64,000 nucleotides of DNA from Roseateles sp. (GCF_019237615.1 NZ_JAFAGT010000086.1:1-64000), one strand, 5' to 3'. Positions 49,462 to 60,161 are shown, counted from the first letter of the stretch. Program-made: numbers and translations. Notes: generated by a model not told the origin, from the sequence alone.

Positions 49462-50420
49462 GGCTGGGCCGGGGCGAGCAGCACCGAGAAGGCCAGGCGC
49501 GTGCCGTCGGGGCTGGCGGCGATGTTGCGGATGGCCCCGCCGACGTCCGCCAGCTCGGCGAGAGGCTTGAAGCCGCTGCCCGGCCGGCCGTCCCAGCGCA
49601 GCAGCAGCCGCTCGCGCGCCATCAGCAGCGAGCCGTCGGGCAGCCAGGCGTAGTACTGGCTGCGGTTGGGATCCTTCTCTCCCTCGGGTCCCAGCGGCGT
49701 CTCCACCAGCACCTGGGGCGCGGCATCGCCTTCGCCCATCGCGCAGATGCGCCAATGCGCGGGGTCGGCCTGCTCGACGAAGCTCGCGCGCCTGCCGTCG
49801 GGCGCACGCCCCAGCGAGCGGCCGGGCTTGTCGGTCAGCGGCGTGGTCTGGCCGGTGGCGCGGTTGAAGATCACGGCGCGGTGGGCGTTGCGCTGGGCCA
49901 CGTCGTCGACGATGAAGAGCGCCAGGCGCTGCGCGTCTATCCAGGCGTGATAGCCGACCCGCAGCACGGGGACGACCGGCGCGATGGCCTGGCCGTCCCA
50001 GCCGAAGCGCCACAGCGAGGGCTGCTTGCTTTCGATGCCGTAGTTCGGGTCGGCGTCGACGACGCGTATGGCCGAGAAGCCGCTGCCGTCGGGCAGCGGC
50101 GTGGGCGAGTAGAGGTTGTGCTCCGTGTTCGTCAGCGCCGTCGTCTTGCCGCTGGCGAAGTCGTGGCGGTACACGTTGTTGGAGCCGCTGCGGTCGGAGG
50201 CGTAGAGCAGTGCGGAGCCGTCGCGCGTGAAGGCGGGCTGGAAGTTGGCGCCCCTGGTGTCCGTGATGCGCTTGACCTCGCTCACCCGGCCCGTGGCGAG
50301 GTCCAGCCGGGCCAGCACGATGGCGATGTCGGGCCTGGCATCGGCGGCCAGGGCCGGCGCCGCGGCGGCGCAGAGCAGGGCTTGCAGGGCGAGGCGGCGG
50401 GTGGGGGCCGGCAGGAGCAT
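49458..50420 (-). CDS. Periplasmic TolB-like beta-propeller (PD40 repeat) protein
   Basis: 320 residues. Export signal PTRRLALQALLCAAAAPALA is followed by WD40/PD40-like repeats with the typical FTRDGSALLYASDRSGSNNVY, LPDGSGFSAIRV and SPDGTRLAFSV blocks, so a six-bladed propeller similar to the C-terminal domain of TolB is likely. Such propellers bind other envelope proteins. It is coupled to the aminopropyltransferase gene. No enzyme active site is evident. Confidence 0.8.
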   Translation of the reverse strand: MLLPAPTRRLALQALLCAAAAPALAADARPDIAIVLARLDLATGRVSEVKRITDTRGANFQPAFTRDGSALLYASDRSGSNNVYRHDFASGKTTALTNTEHNLYSPTPLPDGSGFSAIRVVDADPNYGIESKQPSLWRFGWDGQAIAPVVPVLRVGYHAWIDAQRLALFIVDDVAQRNAHRAVIFNRATGQTTPLTDKPGRSLGRAPDGRRASFVEQADPAHWRICAMGEGDAAPQVLVETPLGPEGEKDPNRSQYYAWLPDGSLLMARERLLLRWDGRPGSGFKPLAELADVGGAIRNIAASPDGTRLAFSVLLAPAQP

Positions 50421-50454
50421 GGCGTGCGGATGAAGTGGGATGGCGGGCAGCAGT

Positions 50455-50820
50455 CTAGAAGGACACCGTCCGGGGCAGGGCCTTGCTCCAGTAGAAGATC
50501 TCCCAGCGCTCGCGCAGGCCGCCGGTCGTGAAGGGGTCGGTGGCGATCAGCGCCTCGACCGCGGCCCTGTCCGGCGCGCGCACGACCCACAGCCCGCCCA
50601 CCGGCGTCGCCTCGGGCGATTCGCGCAGCGAGCCCGCGACGCGCAGCAGGCCCTCGTGGGCGGCCACCCACTCGAGATGGGCCTGCAGCAGCTCGCGGCG
50701 CCGCGCGGCCATGCCGGGCCGGTCATGCAGGCGCACCGCGAACAGCGTCCAGTCCTCGTGGGCGTTGCCCGTCAGCGCGGCGAAATCGTGGGCGCTCACG
50801 GCGCCCCCAGCGTCGTGCAC
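50455..50820 (-). CDS. YciI-family protein
   Basis: 121 residues with the ferredoxin-like YciI pattern: WTLFAVRLHDRPGMAARR, a histidine-containing helix LLQAHLEWVAAHEG, then GLWVVRAPDRAAVEALIATDPF and a C-terminal WEIFYW. The start is uncertain: GTG 50820 fits operon spacing, while GTG 50796 gives a more typical N-terminus. Function unknown; YciI-like domains may be enzymes or ligand-binding partners. Confidence 0.8.
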   Translation of the reverse strand: MHDAGGAVSAHDFAALTGNAHEDWTLFAVRLHDRPGMAARRRELLQAHLEWVAAHEGLLRVAGSLRESPEATPVGGLWVVRAPDRAAVEALIATDPFTTGGLRERWEIFYWSKALPRTVSF

Positions 50821-50823
50821 GCC

Positions 50824-51048
50824 TCAGCCATGGATGGCCGCTGCGACGATGTTGCCGATGGACAGGCACATCGCGCCGACGACGATGGCCAGCGCAACGT
50901 TCTTGCGTTCGACCAGTTCCACCCAGAGCTTGTACGCGGGTGTCACCTTGTCGAGGATGATGAAGGACACCCAGAACACGACGACGCCGATGAAGGCGTA
51001 CAGCGCCGAGCCGAAGATGATTTCAGGTTTGAGCCAGTCTAGGGTCAT
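50824..51048 (-). CDS. DUF350 small membrane protein
   Basis: 74 residues with two hydrophobic helices (ALYAFIGVVVFWVSFIILDKV and NVALAIVVGAMCLSIGNIVAAAI) and the DUF350 motif KVTPAYKLWVEL between them. AAGGAG precedes the ATG. DUF350 proteins are found with spermidine-synthase-like membrane enzymes and DUF4178 proteins in many bacteria; their function is not established. Confidence 0.88.
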   Translation of the reverse strand: MTLDWLKPEIIFGSALYAFIGVVVFWVSFIILDKVTPAYKLWVELVERKNVALAIVVGAMCLSIGNIVAAAIHG

Positions 51049-51063
51049 GGTGATCGCTCCTTC

Positions 51064-52647
51064 TTACTTGTGGCCGCCGCCACCGCTGCTGTAGCCGCCG
51101 TAGCTGCCACCGCTGTTGCCGACGTAGACGCCGCTGCCGCGCGTGCTGGCGCGGCATTGCCGGTATTCGTTGCTGTTCTCGCCGAAGCTGTTCTTGTACC
51201 CCTCGCAGTCGTCGCCGGAGAAGGCGCGCAGCAGCGCGAACAGCAGCACGGCGAGGAACAGGCCGACGACGATGTTGCGCAGCAGCGTGCTGCCGCTGTT
51301 CTTGAAGGCCGAGGCGTCGCGCGCGAACTGTGCGGCCGGCGCGGACAGGCCGAAGGCCTTCTGCACCGCCTCGGCCGGCACGGGGCGGCCGCCGCTCCAG
51401 GTGACCTCGGGGCCTTGCTGCTCGCGGCTCAGCAGGTACTGGCCGTCGCGCGTGGCGTAGTCGACGACGCGGACGCGGTCCTCCAGTCGCACGGGCCAGT
51501 AGAACTCGCCCAGCACGTGCGTCGTCTTGGCCTCGTAGGCCCAGCGCTGGGCGTAGGCGCGGTCCTGCCAGCTCACGCCGTCGCGTGCGGGCGTGGGCGC
51601 GCCGGTCAGCGTGCGAACCAGGCTCCAGCCCTCGCGCGTGTCGACCAGGAAGGCAAAGCCCGCCAGCCGGTTGAACAGCAGGTATTCGCGCCAGAAGCTC
51701 TGCTCGTCGTCGGCGTCCTCGGGGAGGTCGCAGCGCTCCTGGTAGCCGACGACCTGCCAGGCCTCGGGCTTGTCGCCGGCCAGGGCCAGCGTGCCGTTGC
51801 GCCCCAGCGGGATCAGCGGCTCCAGGCCGGGGCTCTGGGGTGTGAAGCCCAGGGCCTTGGCCTCGCCCGCCGGCAGGTCCACGACGGCATGGCACTGGGC
51901 GCAGGCCATGCTCTTGGTCTGCGCAAGCTTGGGCTCCAGCGGCGCGCCGCAGTTGGGGCAGGCGATGGTCCGGCCCTTGAACTTGGCTTCGGCAACCGAT
52001 TCGCCCTCGGCTGTCGTGCGCAGGCCTTGCAGGGCCAGGTCGGCCAGCTGCACGCCGCGCCCGACGGACCAGACCGGCGGGCCGTCCGCGCCGAACTCCA
52101 GCGTGCCGACCTCGTCCTGGGCGTTGCGCAGCTCGACGACGCGGCCGGGCCTGGGCGGGCGCGGCAGCTCGCCCTCGGCGGCGCGCACCGCGGCCTGTAC
52201 GACGGCGGCCACCTGCCAGCGCTGGCCGGCCAGCGTCAGTGGCAGGCCGGGCCGCGCGTCCTGCGGCGGGGGCTCAGCGAGCGCCGCCTCCAGGCTGAGG
52301 ACGAACTGGCCGTTGTCCTCGCTGAGCCAGCCCACGCGCGGGTGCTCGCCGGCCTCGAAGAGCAGGTGCCATTCGTTCCAGTTGCCGAGCTCGGAGCCAC
52401 GCTGCACGCGGCCGACGACGGCGAAGCCGCTGCCCATCCAGCGGCCCGTGGCGCCCAGCTGCAGCGGCGAGTAATCCTCGAAGATCTCGGCGCTCTGGCC
52501 GATGCGAGCGAGTGTCTCGCCGTCGCGCAGCAGCGTGCTGCGGCAGAAGCCGCACACGGCGCTGCCCGAGGCGGCGCTGGCGAACTCGACCGGCGCGCCG
52601 CAGTTGGGGCACGAAGCGCGCCAGCGGCGCTGCGCCTGCTCAGCCAA
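51064..52647 (-). CDS. DUF4178 membrane protein with two zinc ribbons and a Gly/Ser-rich tail
   Basis: 527 residues. A zinc ribbon Cys13/Cys16/Cys32/Cys35 (CPNCGAP...CGFC) is followed by a first DUF4178 domain (about 50-210). A second ribbon (CPNCGAPLE...CAQCH, near 230-255) precedes a second DUF4178 domain with YQERCDLPEDADDEQSFWREYLLF. Near residue 465 is a single membrane helix (IVVGLFLAVLLFALLRAF), then a short tail with cysteines and SGGSYGGYSSGGGG. TTG start 52647 overlaps the SPFH stop by eight bases. Probably a membrane-bound scaffold; molecular role unknown. Confidence 0.85.
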   Translation of the reverse strand: MAEQAQRRWRASCPNCGAPVEFASAASGSAVCGFCRSTLLRDGETLARIGQSAEIFEDYSPLQLGATGRWMGSGFAVVGRVQRGSELGNWNEWHLLFEAGEHPRVGWLSEDNGQFVLSLEAALAEPPPQDARPGLPLTLAGQRWQVAAVVQAAVRAAEGELPRPPRPGRVVELRNAQDEVGTLEFGADGPPVWSVGRGVQLADLALQGLRTTAEGESVAEAKFKGRTIACPNCGAPLEPKLAQTKSMACAQCHAVVDLPAGEAKALGFTPQSPGLEPLIPLGRNGTLALAGDKPEAWQVVGYQERCDLPEDADDEQSFWREYLLFNRLAGFAFLVDTREGWSLVRTLTGAPTPARDGVSWQDRAYAQRWAYEAKTTHVLGEFYWPVRLEDRVRVVDYATRDGQYLLSREQQGPEVTWSGGRPVPAEAVQKAFGLSAPAAQFARDASAFKNSGSTLLRNIVVGLFLAVLLFALLRAFSGDDCEGYKNSFGENSNEYRQCRASTRGSGVYVGNSGGSYGGYSSGGGGHK

Positions 52648-53671
52648 GTTTCTTCAGCAGGTCGGCCTTCTTCGCGGCGAATTCCTCGTCGGTCAGGATG
52701 CCCTTGGCCTTGAGGTCGCCGAGCTTCTCCAGCAGGGCCACGATGTCGTCGGGCCTGCTGGCCGCTGGCGCGGGCGCCGCCGTGCCGACACCGGCCAGGC
52801 CTTGGCCCAGCGTCTGTGCCAGCGTCTGGCCCAGGGCCACGCCGGCACCCAGGCCGATCGCCTCGCCGGCGATGCCGCTGCCGCCGCCCGCGGCACCCTT
52901 GGCCATCTCGGGCAGGGCCTGGGCGGCCTGGTACTGCATGAACTGGCCCATGTTCTGGCCGATGATGCCCATGCCGATGCGCTGGTCGAGGATCTTCTGC
53001 AGCTCTTCGGGCAGCGACACGTTCTGCATCGTCACCGACAGCAGCTCCAGGCCAAGAGCGGCGAAGGACGGCGCGGTCGCGTTCTTCAACGCGGCGGCGA
53101 ACTCGATCTGGTTGGCGGCCAGGTCCAGGAAGGGCGTGCCGCTGCCGGCGACGGCGTCGCTGATGTGCTGCAGCATCAGGCCGCGCAGCTGGCCTTCCAG
53201 ATCCTGTACCGTGTAGCGCTCGCGCGTGCCGGAGATCTGGCTGTGGAAGGTCTTGGCGTCCTGGATGCGGTAGGCGTAGTTGCCGAAGGCGCGCAGGCGC
53301 ACGGCGCCGAAATCCTTGTCGCGGATGGAGATGGGCTGGCTGGTGCCCCAGCGCTGGTCGATCTGCTGGCGGGTGCTGAAGAAGTAGACGTCGCTCTTGA
53401 AAGGCGACTCGAACAGCTTGTCCCAGTTCTTCAGATAGGTCAGCACCGGCAGCGTCTGCGTCGTCAGCCTGTGGGTGCCGGGACCGAAGACGTCGGCGAC
53501 CTGACCTTCGTTGACGAACACGGCAACCTGGGATTCACGCACCACCAGCTGACCACCGTTCTGGATCTCCATGTCGGCCATCGGGAAGCGATACGACAGT
53601 GTGCCGTCGCTGTCTTCCGTCCACTGGATGATGTCTATGAACTGTTTCTTGATGAAATCCATCAGGGCCAT
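52640..53671 (-). CDS. SPFH/band-7 (YdjI-like 'virion core') protein with SHOCT tail
   Basis: 343 residues. The SPFH-like domain covers about 1-230: DFIKKQFIDIIQW at the start, then VVRESQVAVFVNEGQ, FGPGTHRLTT and VYFFSTRQQIDQRWGTSQPI. A helical, Gln/Gly-rich oligomerisation stretch follows. The C-terminus (308-343) is a SHOCT motif (LLEKLGDLKAKGILTDEEF). There is no transmembrane segment. Proteins of this type assemble on membranes under envelope stress. It is the first gene of the minus-strand module and shares a 111-base divergent promoter region with moaE. Confidence 0.87.
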   Translation of the reverse strand: MALMDFIKKQFIDIIQWTEDSDGTLSYRFPMADMEIQNGGQLVVRESQVAVFVNEGQVADVFGPGTHRLTTQTLPVLTYLKNWDKLFESPFKSDVYFFSTRQQIDQRWGTSQPISIRDKDFGAVRLRAFGNYAYRIQDAKTFHSQISGTRERYTVQDLEGQLRGLMLQHISDAVAGSGTPFLDLAANQIEFAAALKNATAPSFAALGLELLSVTMQNVSLPEELQKILDQRIGMGIIGQNMGQFMQYQAAQALPEMAKGAAGGGSGIAGEAIGLGAGVALGQTLAQTLGQGLAGVGTAAPAPAASRPDDIVALLEKLGDLKAKGILTDEEFAAKKADLLKKLG

Positions 53672-53782
53672 GTCGATTCCCGGCGGGGGTGGAAGAAATG
53701 ATGACAAGTATCGGGCGCCGCGCGCCGCCTTCAACGCTCAAACAGGTGAATCTCACCGCAGGCCAAGGTGAGAATCCGTGAC

Positions 53783-54256
53783 ATGAGCAGAGTTTGCATC
53801 CAGTCAGGAGACTTCGACGCCGGCGCAGAAATGAGCGCCCTGCGGGCCGCGGACGGCGGCGTGGGCGCCGTCGTCGCCTTCGTCGGCACCGTGCGCGAGC
53901 ATGGCAGCGGCGCGGCCGTTTCGGCGATGGAGCTCGAGCATTACCCGGGCATGACCGAGGCGGCCATCGAGGCCATGGTGGACGAGGCCTTCACCCGCTT
54001 CGACATCCGCGCCGCCCGCGTCATCCACCGCGTGGGCCTGCTGCAGGCGCGCGACCAGATCGTGCTGGTGCTGGTCACCGGTGCGCACCGGGGCGCGGCC
54101 TTCCAGGCCTGCGAGTTCCTGATGGACTACCTGAAGACCCAGGCCCCGTTCTGGAAGAAGGAGCATGGACCGGACGGCGCACATTGGGTGGATGCGCGCG
54201 TGGCCGACGACGAGGCGCTGGCGCGCTGGGGCATCCAGGGGGGCAATGCCCGATGA
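53783..54256 (+). CDS. moaE: Molybdopterin synthase large subunit
   Basis: 157-residue catalytic subunit that, with MoaD thiocarboxylate, converts precursor Z to molybdopterin. It shows AVVAFVGTVREHG, the LEHYPGMTE block, IHRVGLLQARDQIVLVLV and the active-site lysines in FLMDYLKTQAPFWKKEHG near residue 115. ATG 53783 fits the family start. Separation from moaD by the polyamine/SPFH module means it now needs its own promoter in the 111-base divergent gap. Its stop overlaps the crcB start (ATGA). Confidence 0.95.
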   Translation: MSRVCIQSGDFDAGAEMSALRAADGGVGAVVAFVGTVREHGSGAAVSAMELEHYPGMTEAAIEAMVDEAFTRFDIRAARVIHRVGLLQARDQIVLVLVTGAHRGAAFQACEFLMDYLKTQAPFWKKEHGPDGAHWVDARVADDEALARWGIQGGNAR

Positions 54257-54618
54257 ATGCGCTGGCGGTGTCCCTCGGTGCGGCGCTGGGCGCGCTGGCC
54301 CGCTGGCAGGCGGGCGTCATGTTCAACACGCGCTGGGCGGGCTTCCCGCTCGGCACGCTGATGGTCAATCTGGTCGGCGGCCTGCTGATCGGCGTGGCGC
54401 TGGAGTGGTTCGGCCGCCAACCCCACGAGTTGCTGAAGTTGCTGTTGGTGACCGGTTTCCTCGGCGGGCTGACGACGTTCTCGGCCTTCTCCGGGGAGTC
54501 TCTGGTGCTGCTGCGCCATGGCAGCTTCGCCATGGCGGCGGCGCACACGCTGGCCCATGTGCTGGGCGCGCTGTTTGCTGCCTGGGCGGGCATGAAACTC
54601 GTCCAGGCCTTGATCTGA
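54253..54618 (+). CDS. crcB: Fluoride channel CrcB/Fluc
   Basis: 121-residue small membrane protein with four helices. The channel signatures are GALARW at the N-terminus, GTLMVNLVGGLLIG with the pore asparagine, and GGLTTFSAFSGE with the conserved Thr-Thr-Phe-Ser break near residue 73. It exports toxic fluoride as an antiparallel dimer. No fluoride riboswitch is visible, because the gene overlaps moaE. Confidence 0.95.
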   Translation: MNALAVSLGAALGALARWQAGVMFNTRWAGFPLGTLMVNLVGGLLIGVALEWFGRQPHELLKLLLVTGFLGGLTTFSAFSGESLVLLRHGSFAMAAAHTLAHVLGALFAAWAGMKLVQALI

Positions 54619-54623
54619 GACAA

Positions 54624-54651
54624 CTTGAAAAGCGTCGATAGGCGCCCACTT
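54624..54651 (+). promoter_or_regulatory. Sigma-32 (heat-shock) promoter of clpB
   Basis: A perfect -35 CTTGAAA (54624-54630) is followed after 13 bases by GCCCACTT (54644-54651), 6 of 8 matches to the -10 CCCCATNT. The expected start point is about 15 bases before the GGAGG in front of ATG 54678. Confidence 0.8.
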
Positions 54652-54677
54652 GGCTTCGCAACCGGAGGATTCATCCC

Positions 54678-57269
<2,592 letters not shown>

Positions 57270-57270
57270 C

Positions 57271-57290
57271 GCAACCCGACTCCGGGTTGC
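57271..57290 (+). terminator. Hairpin directly after clpB
   Basis: GCAACCCG and CGGGTTGC form a perfect 8-bp stem with a four-base loop, starting one base after the clpB stop. No T-run follows. Confidence 0.55.
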
Positions 57291-57310
57291 GCGGCAATGG
57301 TCGGGAGAGG

Positions 57311-57329
57311 CTGTCGGGAAACTTGACAG
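57311..57329 (+). promoter_or_regulatory. Candidate enhancer (activator) site of PEP-CTERM gene 3
   Basis: CTGTCGGGAAACTTGACAG is a dyad (CTGTC/GACAG) 48 bases upstream of the sigma-54 promoter at 57378, and matches the sites at 29164 and 30940. It is the most symmetrical of the three copies. Confidence 0.72.
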
Positions 57330-57377
57330 CTTGCCCCGGCCATTCTCGTTTTCCCTTGCATGTCAATGAGATAGGCG

Positions 57378-57394
57378 TTGGCCCGCCTTTTGCT
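57378..57394 (+). promoter_or_regulatory. Sigma-54 promoter of PEP-CTERM gene 3
   Basis: TTGGCCCGCCTTTTGCT matches TGGCACG-N4-TTGCW with a single mismatch. Transcription would start near 57405, leaving a leader of about 50 bases before ATG 57458. Confidence 0.82.
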
Positions 57395-57457
57395 TCCGTG
57401 GGCCGGGCGGCCACCGGCCGCGCATTTGCAAACCTGACATGTAAGGGAGTGTTCCGT

Positions 57458-58099
57458 ATGAAATGGATGAGTTTTGGCCTTGCCTTGGCCATTGCCGCTG
57501 GTGGCGCAAGCGCCGCGCCGGTGGACCTGACCTTTGCCGGCACCTTCGTCAAGGACAACGACGTCCTGAAGTTCAGCTTCACGATCGACAGCGACCGTTC
57601 CGTTGGCGTCGTCTCGTCCAGCTGGGTGTCCGGGGGCTTCGATCCCATCCTCACCATCTTCGATGGCGCCGGCAACAAGATCACTTCCCAGGACGATGGC
57701 GGCGAGAGCGGCACGATCAACGTCAACGGCACCAGCTATACCTACGGTGTCTGGGACAGCTTCTACAACGTCAACCTGGCTGCGGGCAGCTACTACGCCG
57801 TCATCACGCAGTACAACAACTTCGCCAATACCGACCAACTGGCCGATGGCTTCCAATGGGACGGCGTGGACAACTTCACGTTCACCCAAGGCTACGGCGG
57901 CGCGACCCAGGCCTTCTTCAACGGCGTCTGGGCGACCCCCGATCCCCGCACCGGAGCCTGGCGCTTCCACCTGCTCAACGTCGACGACGCGGTCGTGATC
58001 GACCCTAACGCGCTGCCCGAGCCCGCCTCCATGGCGTTGGCGGGTGTGGCGCTGCTTGGCCTCGCCACGGCTCGCCGCCGCACCGCGGCCCGGCGCTGA
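57458..58099 (+). CDS. PEP-CTERM sorting domain protein 3 (DVUA0089-like)
   Basis: 213-residue secreted protein. Signal peptide KWMSFGLALAIAAGGASA, then a beta-rich domain with DSDRSVGVVSSSWVSGGFDPILTIFDGAG and GSYYAVITQYNNFA, a pattern of DVUA0089-like / pre-peptidase-C-like domains that may bind carbohydrate. The tail has the sorting signal: NALPEPAS, hydrophobic MALAGVALLGLA and basic TARRRTAARR. AAGGGA precedes the ATG. Regulated by the same sigma-54/enhancer combination as the other two PEP-CTERM genes. Confidence 0.9.
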   Translation: MKWMSFGLALAIAAGGASAAPVDLTFAGTFVKDNDVLKFSFTIDSDRSVGVVSSSWVSGGFDPILTIFDGAGNKITSQDDGGESGTINVNGTSYTYGVWDSFYNVNLAAGSYYAVITQYNNFANTDQLADGFQWDGVDNFTFTQGYGGATQAFFNGVWATPDPRTGAWRFHLLNVDDAVVIDPNALPEPASMALAGVALLGLATARRRTAARR

Positions 58100-58110
58100 T
58101 CCATCGCCTT

Positions 58111-58175
58111 GCCCCGCGCGTCGCGCGGGGCCTGCCGGCACGGCCGCCTCGCCTCTTCGGCAGGCGGCCGATTTT
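58111..58175 (+). terminator. Double hairpin terminator after PEP-CTERM gene 3
   Basis: A GC stem (58111-58120 with 58122-58131) is followed by a second stem, GGCCGCCTCGCC with GGCAGGCGGCC (58142-58169), and the tail GATTTT. The second is a good rho-independent terminator. It separates two convergent genes. Confidence 0.72.
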
Positions 58176-58207
58176 CATGGGCGCGCCGTCGGTTCCGGGC
58201 GCGTGCC

Positions 58208-59209
58208 TCACCACAGCGAGCGGTGGTCTTCCGTCACGCCGAGCAGATCCCTCACGCTTCGGGGCTCGGCATGCGGGCCGGCGCGCAGCGTGCCGGCGAA
58301 GCAGCCGACAGGCTGCACGTAGCGGCTGGCCGCGAAGCCGAAGTTCTTGTCGGCCGCCCGCGCGCCCTCGGGCGTGAAGACGAGATCCAGCAGGCCGTCG
58401 TCGGTGCTCACCCGCCAGGGAGCCAGCGGCCGCGCGACGTCGAACTCGAAGCGCGCGGCGCCCAGCGCGATGGGCCGGCCGTCCAGCCACAGCAGGTTTT
58501 CCTGGTGGCCGAAATAGCCCTGTTGCAGATTGAAGCCGATGTCGGGCCGGTGGGCGCTGGCCCAGCGCCAGGCCGTGTCGCGGGCGAGCAGCCCGTTGGA
58601 GGCGTCCACCGCGGCCCAGGCGCCGTCCAGTCCGAAGTGCCGGCCCCCGGCCTCGGCCCAGCCGCGCACGGGCAGGGCGGTGGTCTTCTGCGTCGCATGC
58701 GCCAGCCCGCCCGCGATGGGGCCGATGGCCAGCAGCGGTGGGGCCATGGCGGCCAGCGTCAGCTCGGCTTCCAGGTGCAGCGCCTGGGTGTCGACCCGCA
58801 GGTGCAGCTGATCGCCGGCCGCATGGCGCAGCGACAGCCGCGCGCGCGGGCCGCGGAACCAGGCATGGGCGCCGGCCAGCGGCGCGTCCGACACGCCGCC
58901 CTGCAGGCCCGGCAGGCCGTCCTGGCTCCAGTCGGCCAGCAGACTGCGCTGGCGGCGGTCGAAGAGGTAGGCAAAGGCCGAGCAGGCCCAGCCGACGTCG
59001 ACGATGGCCACGCCGACGAAGAGCTCGTCGTTGCCCAGTCCGACGTAGTGCCAGCGCTTGTGGTGCAGCCGGCGCCAGAGCCAGGAGCGGCGCTCGCGCA
59101 GACCCGTCCAGTCAATGCGGGCCAGGCGGCCGACATGGCGGCCATGGGCGGGGGCGCCGTCGACGACGACGGACTCGGGGGCGGGGGTGATCACGATGGC
59201 GCGCATCAT
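58208..59209 (-). CDS. DUF2804 family protein
   Basis: 333 residues without signal peptide or membrane segment. DUF2804-like features: KRWHYVGLGNDELFVGVAIVDVG near residue 52, FNLQQGYFGHQENLLWLDGR near 228, and a C-terminal DDGLLDLVFTPEG. The fold is probably a beta-sandwich of the lipocalin / hydroxyneurosporene-synthase kind. No enzymatic function is known to me. It is divergent from a fatty-acid-hydroxylase-like gene, which hints at lipid metabolism. Confidence 0.72.
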   Translation of the reverse strand: MMRAIVITPAPESVVVDGAPAHGRHVGRLARIDWTGLRERRSWLWRRLHHKRWHYVGLGNDELFVGVAIVDVGWACSAFAYLFDRRQRSLLADWSQDGLPGLQGGVSDAPLAGAHAWFRGPRARLSLRHAAGDQLHLRVDTQALHLEAELTLAAMAPPLLAIGPIAGGLAHATQKTTALPVRGWAEAGGRHFGLDGAWAAVDASNGLLARDTAWRWASAHRPDIGFNLQQGYFGHQENLLWLDGRPIALGAARFEFDVARPLAPWRVSTDDGLLDLVFTPEGARAADKNFGFAASRYVQPVGCFAGTLRAGPHAEPRSVRDLLGVTEDHRSLW

Positions 59210-59285
59210 GCGGCAGCCCCGCCCGCGCCGCCGTGCGGGATCACCCCAGCGCCGCCGCAGTCTGCCGAAGCCGCATCATGCGGGT

Positions 59286-60161
59286 ATGGACTGGCTGCTC
59301 GATCTCTACCACCGCCACGGCGACTGGCGCGACCTGACCCTGGTCATGCTGTCGCCCGTCTTCGCCGTCTTCATCGCGATGGAGGCCTGGCGCTTCCGCA
59401 GGACCGGCGTCTTCGATTTCCGCGACACCTTCGACAGCCTGAACAGCGGTGGCAGCTACCTGGTGGCCGACCTGATACTGCTCGTCGTGCTGGTGCTGCC
59501 GGCCATGGGCTGGGTCTATGACCACCGCCTCTTCACCATCGCCGTGACGCCCTGGCGCTTCCTGGGCTTGTTTCTGCTCGTCGAGTTCCTGTACTACGGT
59601 TTCCACCGCGGCAGCCATCGCATCCGCTGGTTCTGGTGCGCCCATGTCGTGCACCACGGCTCGGAGAAGATGAACTTCGGCACGGCGCTGCGGCAGAGCT
59701 GGTTCTACCCCGTCGCCGGCAACTGGCTGTTCTACCTGCCGGCCGTGTGGCTGGGCTTCGAGCCGCGTTGGGTGCTGTTCGCGCTGTCGCTCAACCTCGG
59801 CTACCAGTTCTTCGTGCACACCACCTGGGTCGACAAGCTGCCGGGCTGGTTCGAGTACGTCTTCAACACGCCTTCGCATCACCGCGTCCACCATGGCCGC
59901 AACCCGCAGTACGTCGACAAGAACTTCGGCGGCATGCTCATCGTCTTCGACCGCCTCTTCGGCAGCTTCGTGCCCGAGGAGGCGCCCGTGGACTACGGCC
60001 TGGAGCATCCCTTCCCCACGCATAACCTGTTCTGGCTGAATGCGCATGAATGGCGCGCGATGTTCCGCGACATGGCCCGGGAGACCACCTGGGGCATGCG
60101 CCTGGCCCATCTGTGGAAGCCGCCGGGATGGCGGCGCCATGGCAACGGATTTCAGGGCTGA
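59286..60161 (+). CDS. Sterol desaturase / fatty acid hydroxylase family membrane enzyme
   Basis: 291-residue di-iron membrane enzyme. Hydrophobic segments are near 10-30, 60-80, 95-110 and 145-185. The histidine boxes FHRGSHR, HVVHHGSEKMNF and HHRVHH, plus a C-terminal HNLFWLNAHEW, supply the metal ligands. It hydroxylates or desaturates a lipid chain. ATG 59286 starts the domain. Its end overlaps the convergent S9 peptidase by ten bases. Substrate unknown. Confidence 0.9.
   Translation: MDWLLDLYHRHGDWRDLTLVMLSPVFAVFIAMEAWRFRRTGVFDFRDTFDSLNSGGSYLVADLILLVVLVLPAMGWVYDHRLFTIAVTPWRFLGLFLLVEFLYYGFHRGSHRIRWFWCAHVVHHGSEKMNFGTALRQSWFYPVAGNWLFYLPAVWLGFEPRWVLFALSLNLGYQFFVHTTWVDKLPGWFEYVFNTPSHHRVHHGRNPQYVDKNFGGMLIVFDRLFGSFVPEEAPVDYGLEHPFPTHNLFWLNAHEWRAMFRDMARETTWGMRLAHLWKPPGWRRHGNGFQG

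Noticed and set aside
54241-54260. Fluoride riboswitch for crcB
   Set aside because: crcB overlaps moaE by four bases, leaving no room for a leader RNA.
57360-57376. Second enhancer half-site (TGTCAATGAG) close to the sigma-54 promoter at 57378
   Set aside because: Only the TGTC half is present; there is no matching TTKACA half, and no counterpart is seen at the other two genes.
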